Source of the DNA: Calycina herbarum
Lineage: Eukaryota > Ascomycota > Leotiomycetes > Helotiales > Pezizellaceae
Length of the DNA stretch: 64,000 bases
Direction of reading: 5' to 3'
NCBI GenBank assembly: GCA_001414485.1
Contig: LLEY01000058.1
Coordinates: 186,001 to 250,000, forward strand
Part shown: piece after piece, positions 34,460 to 47,500 of the stretch
Numbering within the stretch: the first letter of the stretch is position 1
How the letters are laid out: every line of letters starts with the position of its first letter
Program-made: the position numbers and the translations under genes
Notes under the pieces: model-generated
Told to the model about the DNA's origin: nothing
Database searches by the model: none
What the model saw: only the letters and a program-made list of their open reading frames with translations

Positions 34460-35324
34460 CCCAACTCACGACCCCCATCCAACTCGACTTGCCACATCAG
34501 GTCGAGTCGCAATCTTGGCTACCGCGATACCAACATGGAGCCGTGCAGAAGGTCACAAACACCACCTCAAAACCCCCACTGGGATTCCCTAGAAATAATT
34601 GTCGTGTAAGTACAACAGTTGTCGAACCTCAACATCTTTTCTCCAACATCTATTTTCACCCATCCATCCATACAAGTAAGTAGTACACTACAAACTCCCC
34701 AGGTCCACGTCTCTCCACATCGGTTGAAAACGTCTTCAACCGAACCAAACGCCACAGGCTTATCCACGCCAACGCCTGTCGGGCCGCCGGAAGGACAAGC
34801 CAGCCATGCATGGTATACGAGTGGGTGGACGAATTGAATTACATCTCTAGCCACCTCTAGATGCCAATTGATACAAAGTTGGTGCCAACATCTGATTCGA
34901 CGAAAAAGAGAGATATCAAGAAGGCCTTGATTCGTCTACCTCGACGCATACGCAATCCCTTCTGCAGCTTTGCAGCGACTTCGAGGTTGGCGGAACTGCA
35001 GCATCCAAAGGGCGGCGTCGCGTTACAGCGTAGCATGTGATACGCAAATAAGCGCGACAGCAGTGTGGATCCACAACTCGCAAGTTGGAGGATTTGTTTT
35101 GCAGAGAAGCTTCTTTTACAAACCTGTAGTACTTTGTACACTCTTCCATTGGTTCTAAATCATAGGTACATATGTATGAAGAACCGAGCACGAAGAAGAT
35201 GTCGAGCTACAAAAACACAACATAACTTGCCGTACCTACCTACATACAGGTGCCAACACGCCCATGTGCGAAAGCGTACCACCATCACAACATGAAATAC
35301 CGTATGTACGTACGTCCGTTCGTA
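34460..35324. other. Intergenic
   Basis: Only short overlapping frames, plus a CGTACGTACGTCCG-like tract at about 35304-35320. No supported gene. Confidence 0.4.
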
Positions 35325-35939
35325 TTAAAATAGATGAGGCTTGCTACACCTCCAGTCGAGTTTTGTCATCTCGTGATACAGTCTATACTCTTGGCTACTG
35401 AACTTGTCAGAGACCTTTTCGACAGCGAGACCTTGGCCTTGGATAGAATTCCGCATTGTCCAAAGCCAAAATTCTCCATTCAAAATCAGGAATTCAAGAT
35501 TCTGGGACGGCTTTACGTCGGTGGTATATAAATACTTGGTACACTCAGAACAGTCTCGACTCTTGCTTGTCAAGACGGGGAGTGTATCAATACATGGCAA
35601 CGATATCAATCCGAGATGTTCATCTCCAATGGTTTCTTGACAGCCCTGAGGATAAAACCTCGGCATATCAGAATCTCTCTTCGTCGCCAGAATTTCTTCC
35701 CCGGTACTTTCGTCGCCCTCGCTGCCTTGATTTGACAACCACAAATAACCACCCTTTGGACACCAGAATTCGTCCAAAATCATCTTCTTCATGGGTCCGG
35801 GTTCATGATTGATTGCTTGGATTTCGAGGGTTTCTGGAAGGCGTATGTATGGTGAAAATCCCCGGCTTTTTTTGAGTGTTGAGTATATCTGATGGTCGAC
35901 GCGTCGCAGTCGTCGTCGTCTTAACTTTCGTTTTGGCAT
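35325..35939 (-). CDS. Unrecognised 204-residue ORF
   Basis: A single uninterrupted frame of 204 codons starting with a very basic segment (MPKRKLRRRRLRR). It has no signal peptide or membrane segment. Features are a central DEFWCPKGGYLWLSNQG block and a Cys pair (RDCSECTKY). The frame is longer than expected by chance in this AT-balanced DNA, and its competing frames are shorter. I know no family for it. Part of it (RGFSPYIRLPETLEIQAINHEP) is weakly repeated 200 bp upstream in a different frame. It could be a small lineage-specific gene or a relic. Confidence 0.4.
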   Translation of the reverse strand: MPKRKLRRRRLRRVDHQIYSTLKKSRGFSPYIRLPETLEIQAINHEPGPMKKMILDEFWCPKGGYLWLSNQGSEGDESTGEEILATKRDSDMPRFYPQGCQETIGDEHLGLISLPCIDTLPVLTSKSRDCSECTKYLYTTDVKPSQNLEFLILNGEFWLWTMRNSIQGQGLAVEKVSDKFSSQEYRLYHEMTKLDWRCSKPHLF

Positions 35940-36118
35940 GGCTCAGGGTACTAGTAATTGCTCTCAAGTTACAGGATTTCGATTTTCGGGTTAATCCAAT
36001 TCGAGCATTGATTTGCTTGGATTGGATTTCGAGGTTTGTATGGAGAAATCCCCTCGGGTCTTCGAGTATATCCGTCGCAGTTGGTTTTGCACATTGGCTC
36101 GAAATAAATGACTTCAAA

Positions 36119-37141
36119 TCACCGAATTTCCTGTGCATGTTCTCTATACCATACCACCGCACTCTTCAACCTCTCCTGCACCCTCAAATCTTCCGAGCCT
36201 CCATATGAAGTTCCAAACTCCCCAACTTCTTGCTCGAAATTCTTTCCCACACCATCATCATAAGCCGCGAGTGTTCGTAAGAACACCCACACAGATTCAT
36301 AACTCCACCTAAAAGAAATCGTAAGATCAAGCACTTTTTTATATACCTCCCTCCTTTCTACGGCCGCATAAGGAGGTGAGAGGAGGAAGTATAGGAATGA
36401 GAAGCCGGAGGTGTCGCTTGGATTACGGAGGGCCCAATCTTGGATAAGTGGTATGAGGGGTTTCTCATCAATCTCGAACTTCTCGATGAGCCAGCGGGCG
36501 TGGGACCAGGCGTAGTAGTTTTTTGGGTGGCGGTCTGCTGCGATGAGGATTACTGTTTTGAAATCTTGGAGGATGTTGTAGGGTTGAGAATGAGGGCCGA
36601 TCGGAGGAGAATGGGAAAATGATAGTGAGAGGATCCATCGACGATGAGACCAGAGGGTTGGTGATTTGGTGTGTCGGTGTAATCTTGCCGTCAAAAAACT
36701 ATTGACGAATTGAAGTTCTAAGTTTATAAGAGTTTTGATATCGACTTTTGAATTCTTCAGATTGGAGAGGATGATTCGCTTCCGTGTGTTTGCTGCTGTG
36801 AGATGTTCTGGATCCATCAATAATATAATAGCCGTTGCATTTCGGAGTTCCTCCTCCACTTCTTTCCCCAACTCTTTCTCCAGACATTTTTGATTGTATT
36901 TGAAGAGGATTGGACGTGCTATTGTAAAAGCTTGCACCAGTTTAATTTTTGGAATTGCAATGCTGGATTCTTCTAGTAGGAAGTTCTGTCCGGGAGGTAG
37001 TGGGTGGCTTTTTCCTAGGAATTCGATTTCGAGAAGCTCGGTTCGGGGTTTGCAGAGTTCCTTGGTGAGGGATGCGTAGACTTTTTGGGCTTCTTCTTTT
37101 TGGAGGGAGATTTGAGAATCCTTATCTAGAGCTCGTGACAT
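36119..37141 (-). CDS. Protein prenyltransferase alpha-subunit repeat protein (PTAR1-like)
   Basis: Intronless, 340 residues. Prenyltransferase-alpha repeats are visible as LWSHRRWILSLSF (about 165), YYAWSHARWLIEKF (about 210), PSDTSGFSFLYFLL (about 243) and SYESVWVFLRTL (about 285). The first two carry the W.HR or W.HARW signature. The N-terminal half is divergent. This arrangement fits PTAR1-type proteins rather than the classical FTase/GGTase-I alpha subunit, whose repeats are more numerous and regular. In animals PTAR1 is the alpha-like subunit of GGTase-III; a fungal equivalent role is an inference. It is divergent from GET1, with 261 bp between. Confidence 0.8.
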   Translation of the reverse strand: MSRALDKDSQISLQKEEAQKVYASLTKELCKPRTELLEIEFLGKSHPLPPGQNFLLEESSIAIPKIKLVQAFTIARPILFKYNQKCLEKELGKEVEEELRNATAIILLMDPEHLTAANTRKRIILSNLKNSKVDIKTLINLELQFVNSFLTARLHRHTKSPTLWSHRRWILSLSFSHSPPIGPHSQPYNILQDFKTVILIAADRHPKNYYAWSHARWLIEKFEIDEKPLIPLIQDWALRNPSDTSGFSFLYFLLSPPYAAVERREVYKKVLDLTISFRWSYESVWVFLRTLAAYDDGVGKNFEQEVGEFGTSYGGSEDLRVQERLKSAVVWYREHAQEIR

Positions 37142-37402
37142 TTTGATGTAATTTTTTAGAGTGGCTGTGATGTGAGTTAGTGAAGGATAGTATGTATTAA
37201 GTGAAAGGTTGCGGGGGAACTATTTGGGAGACAGCCTCGTGCACGGTTCGCTTTCTCCAGAACCCTCAACTTTTCAAAAGACACAGTGCCTCTTCAACGA
37301 ACGAAATTCCCCAGAACGAAGAAGCGCACGATATCCCAGCGAGGGATATTTCTTCCAAGGTCTACCAGAGAAGTGACTCGGTCACAAAATATCTCTGCCA
37401 AA

Positions 37403-38183
37403 ATGCCTTCTCTCCTCGTCGTCGTGTTTGTTCTCCAGCTTACCATTCATTTGGTGAACACCTTTGGAGCTGCCACAATAAACAGTATAGTATGTCTGCA
37501 ATCGCAGGAAGGCCCGGAACATCCAGCTAATAGTTCTATAGCTATGGAATATCTACAACCAACTTCCAGTGCCAACCTCCAAATCCGCGGCCGAGCAGAA
37601 GGAACTGAAGAAGCAGTTTGTGAAAGTCCGGAGGGAGATGAATGGCACAAGCAGCCAGGACGAATTCGCGAAATGGGCAAAGCTTCGCAGACAACATGAC
37701 AAGTTATTCGATGAGCTGAAGAAGAGTGGTATGTCCTCCCTAACATTCATGGGTGGAATTATGGTTTTGGGATAGTTACTGATTTGAGTCTCAGAGGCGA
37801 CTTCGGAGTCTACAAAATCGACCTTCGATAGCGTTGTTAATGGACTGCGATGGCTTGGGTTGAACGGAGTACGAATGCTTATACAGATGTACTTCCAGAA
37901 ACAACCTATGTTCTGGATTCCAAAGGGTTGGGCACCATATTGGGCTGAGTGGTTACTCTCTTTCCCCAGAGCACCGGTGGGAAGTGTCAGTGTACAATCT
38001 TGGTCCATCGCATGTATGGCGGTTATTCTCCTCGTCAGCGACGCGCTGGTCTCAGCAGTTGGGTTGGTGGTAGCATCAATAACACCCACGACAAAGCAGA
38101 AGGAGGAACCTATGAAGGCATCATCTGGGGAGAAGGCTTCAACTGAGAAGGAACCAACACAAGAGGGGAAGAAGGAACTTTAG
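37403..38183 (+). CDS. get1: GET1, tail-anchored protein insertase subunit
   Basis: Three exons: 37403-37489, 37542-37728 and 37795-38183, giving 220 residues. It is the ER membrane receptor subunit that, with Get2, releases tail-anchored proteins from Get3. The order is typical: an N-terminal membrane segment ([18 protein letters not shown]), and a cytosolic coiled coil with the conserved [14 protein letters not shown] motif (about residues 72-87). Two C-terminal membrane regions follow, around [19 protein letters not shown] and [23 protein letters not shown] charged Lys/Glu tail ends the protein. The length fits fungal Get1 (about 200-235). Confidence 0.93.
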
Positions 38184-38606
38184 TTTGATGAAAGACAAGG
38201 TTTAGAATATATCTATTTACATTGGATTTATCACGATAATAGGGACGTTGACATGAGAATGTCTCTCAACAAAAAGACGCAAAGGTCGCCATGGCTTTCG
38301 CTGAGACTTTGCAACACGAGTGAGATGACTCTTGGCAGAGTACTTGGGGCTTGATCTGGGCATACTTTTTGACTATGAGGACCATGGGAGAGAGGATCAC
38401 TCAAAGCTTCGAAAGTGCCACTGAAGGAAGGTGTTCGTTACAGAGTAGCAGGATATCGAGATCTTGAATGAAGACAAGATGGGATTGACGAGAGACAATT
38501 GACAATATTGACAACTGTATATACAAACCTCTCATCCAAAACAGTTTGACTCTCTCTCATGGCATATAGAACCTCGAGGTCCGAAAGATTTGTGTTGTGA
38601 AGTTGA
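38184..38606. other. Intergenic
   Basis: Region between GET1 and the next gene. A minus-strand frame (38740-38438) has two hydrophobic stretches but overlaps the following gene's first exon and is not supported. Confidence 0.35.
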
Positions 38607-39913
38607 TTGAAAAGTTGTAGTAAAATTTCAAAAATAAAGGCTAGAAAAAGCGGGATGATTTCGATAAGGCTTAGCGCCAACGCTAGTCCCGAAATAGCGA
38701 AAATCAGTGGCAGAACCACCAACTTTCCAGGTACAAACAATGAACCGTGTCTTGATGGCAGTGATCCCCTCTATGCCCTCATTTACATAACCACTACTAC
38801 AATCATGGCGATATCATGGGGGACGTAAGTAAACACTTTTTCCCTTTTAAATTCAAGCTAACTTCTCCCAGTGTCAAGTCCCTGCTCATTTTCTTTGGGC
38901 CAATACTACTCCCAAAAGCAATCGGATTCTATAAATCGATCCGCAGCCAAAATACACATGGCATTCCCATCCGCGAAGTCCCACCAGCAGTAGCCCGAGC
39001 ACTCTTCCTCCTCTTCGTCGTAACCTGCGTATTCATAATCAAAACTATACCCATCTTTGCACCCGAAAACATCTTCTCCCTAACGCAATCGCGCCTCCAA
39101 ATTCCCACCGATGTCCTCTTCACCCGCCTCTCCCAAGTACGAGGAGAAGCAGGCCTCACACCAACAGACAGCCTCTTGAAAACCAAAACAAACTCCCTCG
39201 AATCCCGTCTGCTATACTTCCAATTCGGCCCCGAAGTCCTAGCAAACTGCCAATTCTGCCAACCCGAAGATCCAAAGTCTTACCTCTACTATTACCTCCC
39301 CGCCCTCCTCGCACCCCACCTCATAAACCTCTTCGTCCTCGCTCTTACAACAAGTGGATTGGTAACGGGAAAAGAAGGAGGGGTATGGAGGAAAACAGTC
39401 ACCATAATAGGTGTCGTGCTGGCTCTCTTCGATGTTTATCTAGTATCAACATACAACCACCAAGACAACTCGCGCGCCACAAAACTCGAGCAAATCGAGA
39501 CTTTCTTCTGGAACCAGCGCTTATACCGTAATATCTCCCTCGCACTCCTTGACGCCCTCCTCGGCCTTATGCTCTACCTCTCCAGCACCAACCGCGCATT
39601 TGTCATACCCCCCTCCACAGCTGAACGCATCGAAGTGTCCACGCGCCTAATTGACGGGGTACGAAGTAAGATGAGCGCCATGTCCATCTTACGGAATACG
39701 ATCAACCGAGATGAAGGGTTGCGGGAGAAGAGTAGAGAGTATTGGGTTACGGAGGGTCAGCTTATGGGTCAGCTGATGGAGGAGCGGGATGTGTTGGAGA
39801 GTGTCAATAATGCGCTGGAGAATCGGATTAACATGCAGACGATTACTAAGGACGCGGAGGATTATGCGAATAATGTTGTTGGGCCGTTGCAGGAGTCGGT
39901 GGAGGGGATGTGA
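38607..39913 (+). CDS. Conserved multipass membrane protein, unknown function
   Basis: The second exon, 38872-39913, is certain. The first ends at 38824 (GTAAGT donor; CTAAC branch and CAG acceptor). The join gives IMAISWGT-VKSLLIFFGPILLPKAI, a continuous membrane region. About five membrane segments follow (ARALFLLFVVTCVFII, LPALLAPHLINLFVLAL, VTIIGVVLALFDVYLVS, ISLALLDALLGLMLYLS), then a 100-residue charged C-terminal helix region. The initiator is unsure: the frame is open from 38607 (giving 419 residues), but a later start near 38660 or an upstream intron is possible. It resembles a fungus-wide family of unnamed membrane proteins; I cannot give a function. Confidence 0.75.
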
Positions 39914-41529
39914 GATGTGAGGGGAGACCGGAGACATAGCGCGGCGTTTTGGTATTTTTGTGCTTTTGTGCTTTTATAGGAGGTTTTCTCTTTTTTTTTT
40001 ATTAAACGGATATCACTTTTGGGTTTATAGATGGATAGATGTACTTTTATGAGAATACTCTCTTACCCTGTTTCCATCTTCTATTTATCGCTCATGTAGG
40101 TTGTCAACCTCATGTAACTCTCTAGTTACCAACCCCCCCTGATTTCCCAAGTCCACTCTTTGAGCTCTATCTGCATTCTCACTACCCTCTTACTCCCTCC
40201 TCGACGAATGTAAAAGGCTGCGGCATAAAGATTGCTACCTATATGGTATTGTTCTCAAACTCCACACACTCTATCTACCCATTACTCACGTACGTTCCCA
40301 TTTTCCTCGTCCAGGGCTCGGAGAAAGTTATCTAGGTAAGAGGATATTTCTTACGCCCTATTGTGTATATTTAAAAACTCTTTATATTCGTTAATAGAGA
40401 AGAAGGCTGTTGTGATATGCAGGAAGAAAGGAGATAGAGAGACGGGGGAATGCGAGGGTTTTGAAGGCTTTCGTTGGGGCGTTGGGTCGATAGTCGTTCC
40501 TTCCTTGCGCGTGAAGTCCGGTGGCCCTGCTTGCGGCAAGAATTGCTTCGTTGGTGTTGTGTTTGGCGATAAAGGAAGGAGAAAAAGAGTCGTTCCTTCC
40601 CTCCTGGACACACTTACGGCAAGAGTTGCCTCGTTCTTTGACAAGAAGAAAAGGGGCAATTGTGAAGCCTTTTCTCGTCAAAAAGTTCTAGATTGGCTTT
40701 CTGGGGAACAATAGTAGTTATTTTGTCTTATGAGTCTTGCTAGTAGGTTAAGCAAATACTGACTCACTCCCAAACGCCATGTTTGGCTTAAATAATTGCG
40801 CGGTAAGCCAAGGACTTTGAGTAAGCCAAGCACCATAAAGTTGCAAGTAAGATAGGCAAACATTGGGTAAGCCAGGCACAAATAAATCTTGAAATACATG
40901 CAGTAATTGAAAATGATGAGTGACAGCTAGCAAATAGAAAGGTGAAAAGCTGGATTTCCTTTGAAAAGATCTTGACAATTTCAATTTATTTTATTGTGAA
41001 CAGAGATAGGCTTAAAGAATTTAAATGAAGGGTAATAAAAGATACATTGATTATCCGAAACTGTTCGCATAAGTGATTTAATTGTTCCAAGATATTTTGT
41101 GTAATCTCGTTTGTGGCCTAGAACAACGACTGAGGTCTTTTGAAATGCGTCTTCAGACTTCAAATGACGATCAATAAAATCAATTGGAATACTGTTTTCT
41201 TCGTGAAGTATCATACTTTAGGTGTTCATTTCAATTGTGAAAGGAGTTGAAAAATTAAGGAGACTAGAATTCAGATTCCTCAACCCCTTAGATCTTTTTT
41301 AGATGCCTTCCTTTCCTATGATAGCTCTAGATTGACTAACTCGACTGTCCCCCTCTTCTAACTGGAGTCGTTTCCCTTTGATGAACACCTGGGGAAGGGA
41401 AGGGAAAGAGAGAAGCGATCAAGAGGGGTAACTTGCATTATCTATTATAAATATTCCTTCTAACATGAAACAACCATCGTTCTCTCTTGCAAATATCCAC
41501 CATCTAAAACATATTACCAAATTACCAGC
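39914..41529. other. Intergenic with repeats, no supported gene
   Basis: 40492-40630 contains two degenerate copies of AGTCGTTCCTTCC..(G/A)CGGCAAGA(A/G)TTGC(T/C)TCGTT. This creates simultaneous 80-117 codon frames in several phases on both strands, so none is trusted. 40800-40880 has three copies of TAAGCCA(A/G)G. The rest shows nothing. Confidence 0.45.
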
Positions 41530-44502
41530 TCACCAAGTAAACATCATCAGAGCAGGATTCAACGCAACCGGCAAGAAGAAATGACTAACAACCACAGTAC
41601 AAAGCGGATAAACCGCCACGAAATCATCAATCTTCCATTCCCAGGGTACCCCCACCGCAAATGTTATCATCAGAGCCGCCATGGAAAAACAAAACAAGAA
41701 TGTGAATTTAAATCTTTTGAGCAAGCGGGGGATTTCTTCGAAGAAAGAGATGTTTTCGACTTCCTTTGCGGTGGCGCCCCAGGTCATGTCGATTTCGAAG
41801 AAGTGGCAGAGTAAGGCTTGGGAGACGTGGAGGGAGATGCCGCCCAGGAAGACGGTGAGGAGGAGGAGCCATTTGAAGTTTTCGTAGACTGGGGGTTGTT
41901 AGTTTATTTTTCTTGGGCAGGGGAAAGGGGAAACGGGAGGGATAGGAGGGAGCTTACGAGCACCGAGGAGACTCTTTTCAGATAGTCTGTAGCGAAGTAT
42001 TGCAAGTGCAATATTTCCTAACGCACTGAAGACAATAATCAAGGAAAAGTACACCTTGAAAGAATCAAGATAATACTTATCCAAATACCCCGCATACCAG
42101 CCCATAAGGAAGTAATTGGCTACCGTAAGAATCCACGCGGCTCCGATGGCATAGTAAGTACCAATATACGCCATAATCGTTATCTTCGAGGTGACCCGAA
42201 TATTAGAGGTTAGGAATTTCCGAAAGAGTGGTGTGAATGGCCCGCGCGTAACCCAGAGACGGAAGGGATGGAAGAGTAATTCGTTGCAACCATAAGCGTA
42301 CTTTTCCCAACGATTTAACTCGTCGTAAACTGTGAGGGAAACACCCTCTTTGAATTCATCGCCTGTGTAAGCACCGAATCTTATTATATATCCTGCTACT
42401 TGGAGACGGAGGGACATGTCGAAGTCTTCGGAGACATGGGATTCAGACCAGAACTTTTCGTAGCCATCTTCGTCTTCGTAGGCGACTGTTTGGAGAGCGG
42501 TCCATCGTAAGATGGCATTGTGACCTACGAAAGGAGAAACATCACCATTGGCTACTGTGTAGCGGATAGCGGTGTAGATCAAGTTGGTGAAGAAGGTGAC
42601 ACTGTTGATAGTATGTTAGAGTAGGAATCAGCGAGTTGAAGGGAAGACTAACCCGTTCTCAAAAAAGCTATCAGTGACCTGCATGACACCCGACGAGTAC
42701 TGCAAAATTCCAACTTCCGGTGATTGCTCCATCTCACTCGCCGCATCCAGCAAGCAATCAACCGGAACACGAGTATCAGAATCAATCAACAAAATATAGT
42801 CTCCCACTCGAATATTTCCCTCAGCCCATGCTCGACCTTCTTCTTCTGTTAGGACCTCAGCCAAACATTGATCATACGCTGCATACTCATTTTCCTGATT
42901 CCAAATCGCGGAACGTTCGATGAGGGCAAGTTTTTCCTCTACTCTGTTGCTGACCATCAATGCGTAATTCATGTTGGAAGCCTTCTTGAATTTTCCCTTT
43001 CTCACAAAGGCTTTTTCATCATTCTCTGGCTTTGGATTGTGTTTAGGACGAGCTACCCATCCGATATTGTGTTCTTCATAAAAGTCTCGTCGAGCTTGAG
43101 CTTCTTCTTCGGGGACAAGCTGCATACCATCATCATTGACGAAGATATTGGCAGTTCCGCCCTGCAACTCGTATGTCGAAATGGCAGCTTTCAGGGAAAT
43201 GATGGTAGGTTGAATAACAGCCACAAGACCTTCTTTATAGACTGGCATTTGAATTGTGACGTGGGGCAGTGATGATAAATTGCGATCGATTCGAGGAGGA
43301 GCAATCCCAGAGTAAAATTTCGAGTTATACGTCAGTTGACTGATCGGACCAAATATCTGAGCAAGATTGACCACGATAATCTGCATAAAGAATAGCGAGA
43401 CGAAAATCTGGCAAGGTGTGACTACTAGAAGTGCGAGTCGGATATAATTGCCGTCTATAGCAACTTCTTGTGCGAGATTTCTGAATCCGAGGCCCAATGC
43501 TGCCGTTAGCAAAGTAAGTGTGAGTCCCACCATGATGGGATTTATGAGTAGGGTTGGTCGCTTCTGAGATGGAACTGCTTCTTCCAGATCCGCAGAAGAA
43601 CTTTCATCCCCCAAGTCCACTGCCGACACATTCACATCCTTTGCCTTTTCGTTTGTCATTTCCGCCTCTTCTTCATCCCAGATCATCTGCATAAGGGAAT
43701 GCTTGATACTGGCCGCCCGTCCAAGTAATTTCTGCGGTTCGTCATCCCAAACTACCAGTATCTGCTGGTCCGAGATAAATGCGGCAAAATGATGTTTCTG
43801 GCAACGTGGAAGGTAGCCCACCGAAGGCAAAACCTGCACCCGAAGACCATCACTTAAAGGGACGTAGTCGACAGTATGATGCGAGAGGAAGATTTTGATG
43901 ATTCGAGTGTTGACTGTCATAGCACACTGGTAATGACTTAGCAAAGCTCATCAAGGTATCTTCAATGGAAAACTTACTCGGACATTCATGGCCACAACCA
44001 TATCATAGAAACTTGATTCGGTGGCCAAACTTTCTGGGGCACAGGTAAAGTTGTCTCGTCTTTTTTTGAGGACAACGCCTTCCCCCGGAAGACCCCGGGA
44101 CCACGATTTTTCCATCTGCTGTTCATGAAGCCTGTGAAGTAATTAGCGCATATTTTCCTCCTTGAAAAAGCGCGGAGAGAGTGAAATCTTCTCCCAGCCA
44201 CTGGAGAACAGCAACCCATGAGAAAAAACCAAGGAGATTACCTACCAATTGACCATAACATCTGCTTTGACGTCCAGAACGCTCTGATGTGGTGCATTTC
44301 GAAAATCGCCTTGAGGATATAGAGATGAGGCTCGTGATATCCCACTTCGCATGGGTGTGGATGTGCCAGATATCGTAGGAGAGGTCCTCAGCTCAACAGC
44401 CGAAGTGGTATTAGGAGGGGTTCCTCCATTTTTCTGTGCCTTCTTGGGTTTGGGGTTCTTTCGTTTCGAGCTAGGCTGCAGATACCCTCTTAGGGAATTC
44501 AT
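41530..44502 (-). CDS. Family-2 glycosyltransferase (cellulose/chitin-synthase-like membrane enzyme)
   Basis: Five exons: 44502-44246, 44131-43978, 43926-42653, 42601-41958 and 41888-41530, giving 895 residues with every phase consistent. A Ser/Pro-rich cytoplasmic head is followed by two membrane segments (INPIMVGLTLTLLTAALGL, LALLVVTPCQIFVSLFFMQ). The GT2 catalytic core carries PVYKEG, the NDDG aspartates, the LIDSDTRV DxD motif, the acceptor-site SEDFD, and an RW motif (LNRWEKYAYG) standing where QxxRW lies in synthases. Four or five C-terminal membrane segments follow. Such enzymes polymerise a cell-surface polysaccharide; the sugar is not known here. An early intron falls in the aspartate-poor N-terminal region, and the start is the first in-frame ATG. 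Confidence 0.9.
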
Positions 44503-47500
44503 CTTCAGTCAATTGTATAACCTCTGATTGTCTAAGTGAGAAATTGAATATCCCGGGATGAAGGGAACTTAAAGGGAAAAAGATCAGAGGTAACACAGAA
44601 AGAGGACAGGCTCTACCACCTGATGCAGGGTCTAGTGCATATATTGGCAGAGCAATAAACATGGCTCTGGATAGGCAAGTTACCCAGCATCAGGGACATG
44701 CATACCAATATTTGGAATCGGCGGCGATGGTGGGATAAAATCCATACTCTATACTGCAACTAGGTAAACAACAAGAGGCTGCAGTTGCCCCCACCCCAAC
44801 AAAAGCAGTCGGCACCACAAAATCCGTACCTATGTGCACGATGCGTGCGAGAATAGACCCGATAGGGCTCGAAAAGTAAGCTTCGCTACAAGGGTAACGG
44901 AATAATCTGGACTGGGTTGCCAGCACTCTGCATCAAGACATTGTCAACAGCCCCTGTCCAGCGGGACAACCTTGAGTCCCATTGAATAATTCAAGGAAAA
45001 TCTGCAGCTTCCGATAGAAGAAACAAGGACATGGCATCCACGAGTGTAGCTGCAACACATACGCAACACATACGCATGGTGGAAATAAATGCAACCGCCC
45101 AATATCCACAAAGGCACATTCTCTGGTTGGTGGCTTTTTGTGTATCTAGTCTCGCTAAAACTGATAGGGGTCCAATGAAAGCATTGGAACTTTGGCACTA
45201 CCCTCGGCTGCGATGAAAATGACGCTTCCAGCCTCCTCTTTGAATGAAGACACGGGAAGTGTTGAAAAGCCCAAAGCGTGAAGAGGACTACTATCTCAAG
45301 GCATAGCGGATCATCGGACGTTTCTTCGTAGCGATGGCAATAGAAAGATAATTACGTGCATCGGAGCCATGCACAACATATAGACAAGATGTCTCGGTCG
45401 TCTACCACCATATGAACTCAGGTCCAAAGGTCCAAAGGTCAATAGACCAAACGATCGACAACCGAAACTTCCAAATGGGATACACGTCGAAAGTATAGAG
45501 GTCGTGGGCTGAATCCTGTTCAGGCGGAAGGCCGCCTAAAAGGACACATCCGAGTACCATAGATTGTTTTGTGAGGTAACTGCATGGGATACCTACCTAT
45601 CTGGCTATCCACTCCGATGGTAACGGATGTGTGGAACAATGGAAGGTTGACCCCCATCTGGACAAGGAACCGGTGTCTGTCGGTTAGCGGGAATGCGTGT
45701 TAGAAAGCAGAAAGACAACAAGTTTTCAAATCGGCAATTTGTAGCATGGCATTCAAGTCCTGTTGCCTTGTGGAAAGTAAAGTCGGATTTCAATGTCACT
45801 GTGAGCAAATGCTAGGATTGAGACAAAGTCACAAAGCTGTTTCTAGATTTAGAACAGAAAACAAATTTCGACAATGCGGTACTCACCGATAGCATCATCG
45901 CCTTTCTCAACAAGGAAACACCCACCCATGGAGCCTTCTTGAAATGGCAATGGTCGACAGGGGCACACGGACAGTAGGAAAAATAAAAAGACAGCCCCCC
46001 AAATCGCCACAAGGATATAGTCGAGATGTTATTTAGCCATGCCTATGGCAAAGTGAGGTGCTTTCCGACTCGACATCGATATCTAGATCGATAACGGTAT
46101 TTTGAGCACGGGACGGTCGATTAAGCCGGCCGCTGCACAAGTACGCTGCATCCGAGCCTCCCGTAATGGCTGGCTGTCCTTGGTGGGTAAATTCCCAATC
46201 GAGGGCCAAGCCAGGGGTATTCTTCATAACCCTGTGGGTTCAAGATAATGATGTAGCAGCAGAGGAAGCTTTCGTTTTTTGAATTCTGCATGCAATCTAT
46301 ACGGACTGGAATTGGTTCTAGAACTCCAGAAGGCTCTGTGGGTGTGGCTTCCGGAAGATATTTGGGAGACAAGATGCGTCATGGGTGTTGATGGGATACC
46401 GGTATGATACCACTTGACGGTACTTCCGGACCGTACAGTTGATCGAGGGAGAGGAAATTCGTGGTGAAGAGGTTGGATAGCTAATTGTCATGGGAGTTCG
46501 GACTGTGCTCCGCGGTAAATTTGTTGACGATTTGTGAAGAGGTGGGTTGAAGCTCCACTGTAAAACCGTTGACATCGCTTACAGCACACGGGGCATAGTA
46601 CGACCCCCTTGCAACTGCCTGAAGAACAGGTCTACTATCGGCGATAGCAGCAATTCTCTCAATTGTTTACAGCTCGATAAGCCTCAAATATCCATAATAA
46701 ATTGCTTCTCTCGTTGCTTAATCTTTTAGCTCTGTACCGTGTTATTGGCAATGCTGCAATGTCACTGTTGTTCCGCCGCCCTGCTGCATATGATCGTCCC
46801 AAAAATTGCCGTATATAGGTAGAAAGATGCAACCACAACCACATACGAGGCTTGAAATGTGGGATACGTCGCGCCCCCAACGTACTGATTTGAGTTCCTG
46901 TTCTCACACTCAAATGGCGAGGCTACATATAAAATCAATCCGAAACGAAACAAATCGATGCCAAAACAAATGTGGTGGCTTATATATAACAAGGCTATTC
47001 TTTCAAAAAGAATCATCGCGACAGCGTGCCTGGCTAAGAGCGGCTGTAAGACTGGTGGCTGAAAAATACCCGATGGTGGGGTGGTGGTGGTGGAGATAAC
47101 GTTGGCAAACGGCGTGGTTGATTATGCATCAATCTATAGAAAGCAGGTGTCAGTACTGAAAATACATTTTCCAATGCAATGAAGCAAACGCAGACATGAT
47201 TGCGAGGTATGATTGGATTTAATTGAGCGAGGCTGGAGTGGAAGTATGACGCACATCTATCCACCCGCCCGTTAAGAGGCGTGTTAAATATCAAATGGAT
47301 AACGCCATTTCCGTGACCTATCGCCAATTCGGTGGTTATCCTGGAAGTACCTCCGTGCCCAAATAAAAGCTGCACTCACAGAATACTGTACATGTGAGGG
47401 CTCGGGCAATGCATTGAGTTCGGGGTCCGTTACAACGGAGAACCGCAACCACAGCATATTAGATATAGACGCTAACCAGGCCTAAAATAGACCAGCACGT

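Noticed and set aside
38438..38740. 100-codon minus frame with two hydrophobic stretches
   Set aside because: It overlaps the first exon of the plus-strand membrane-protein gene and is likely its shadow.
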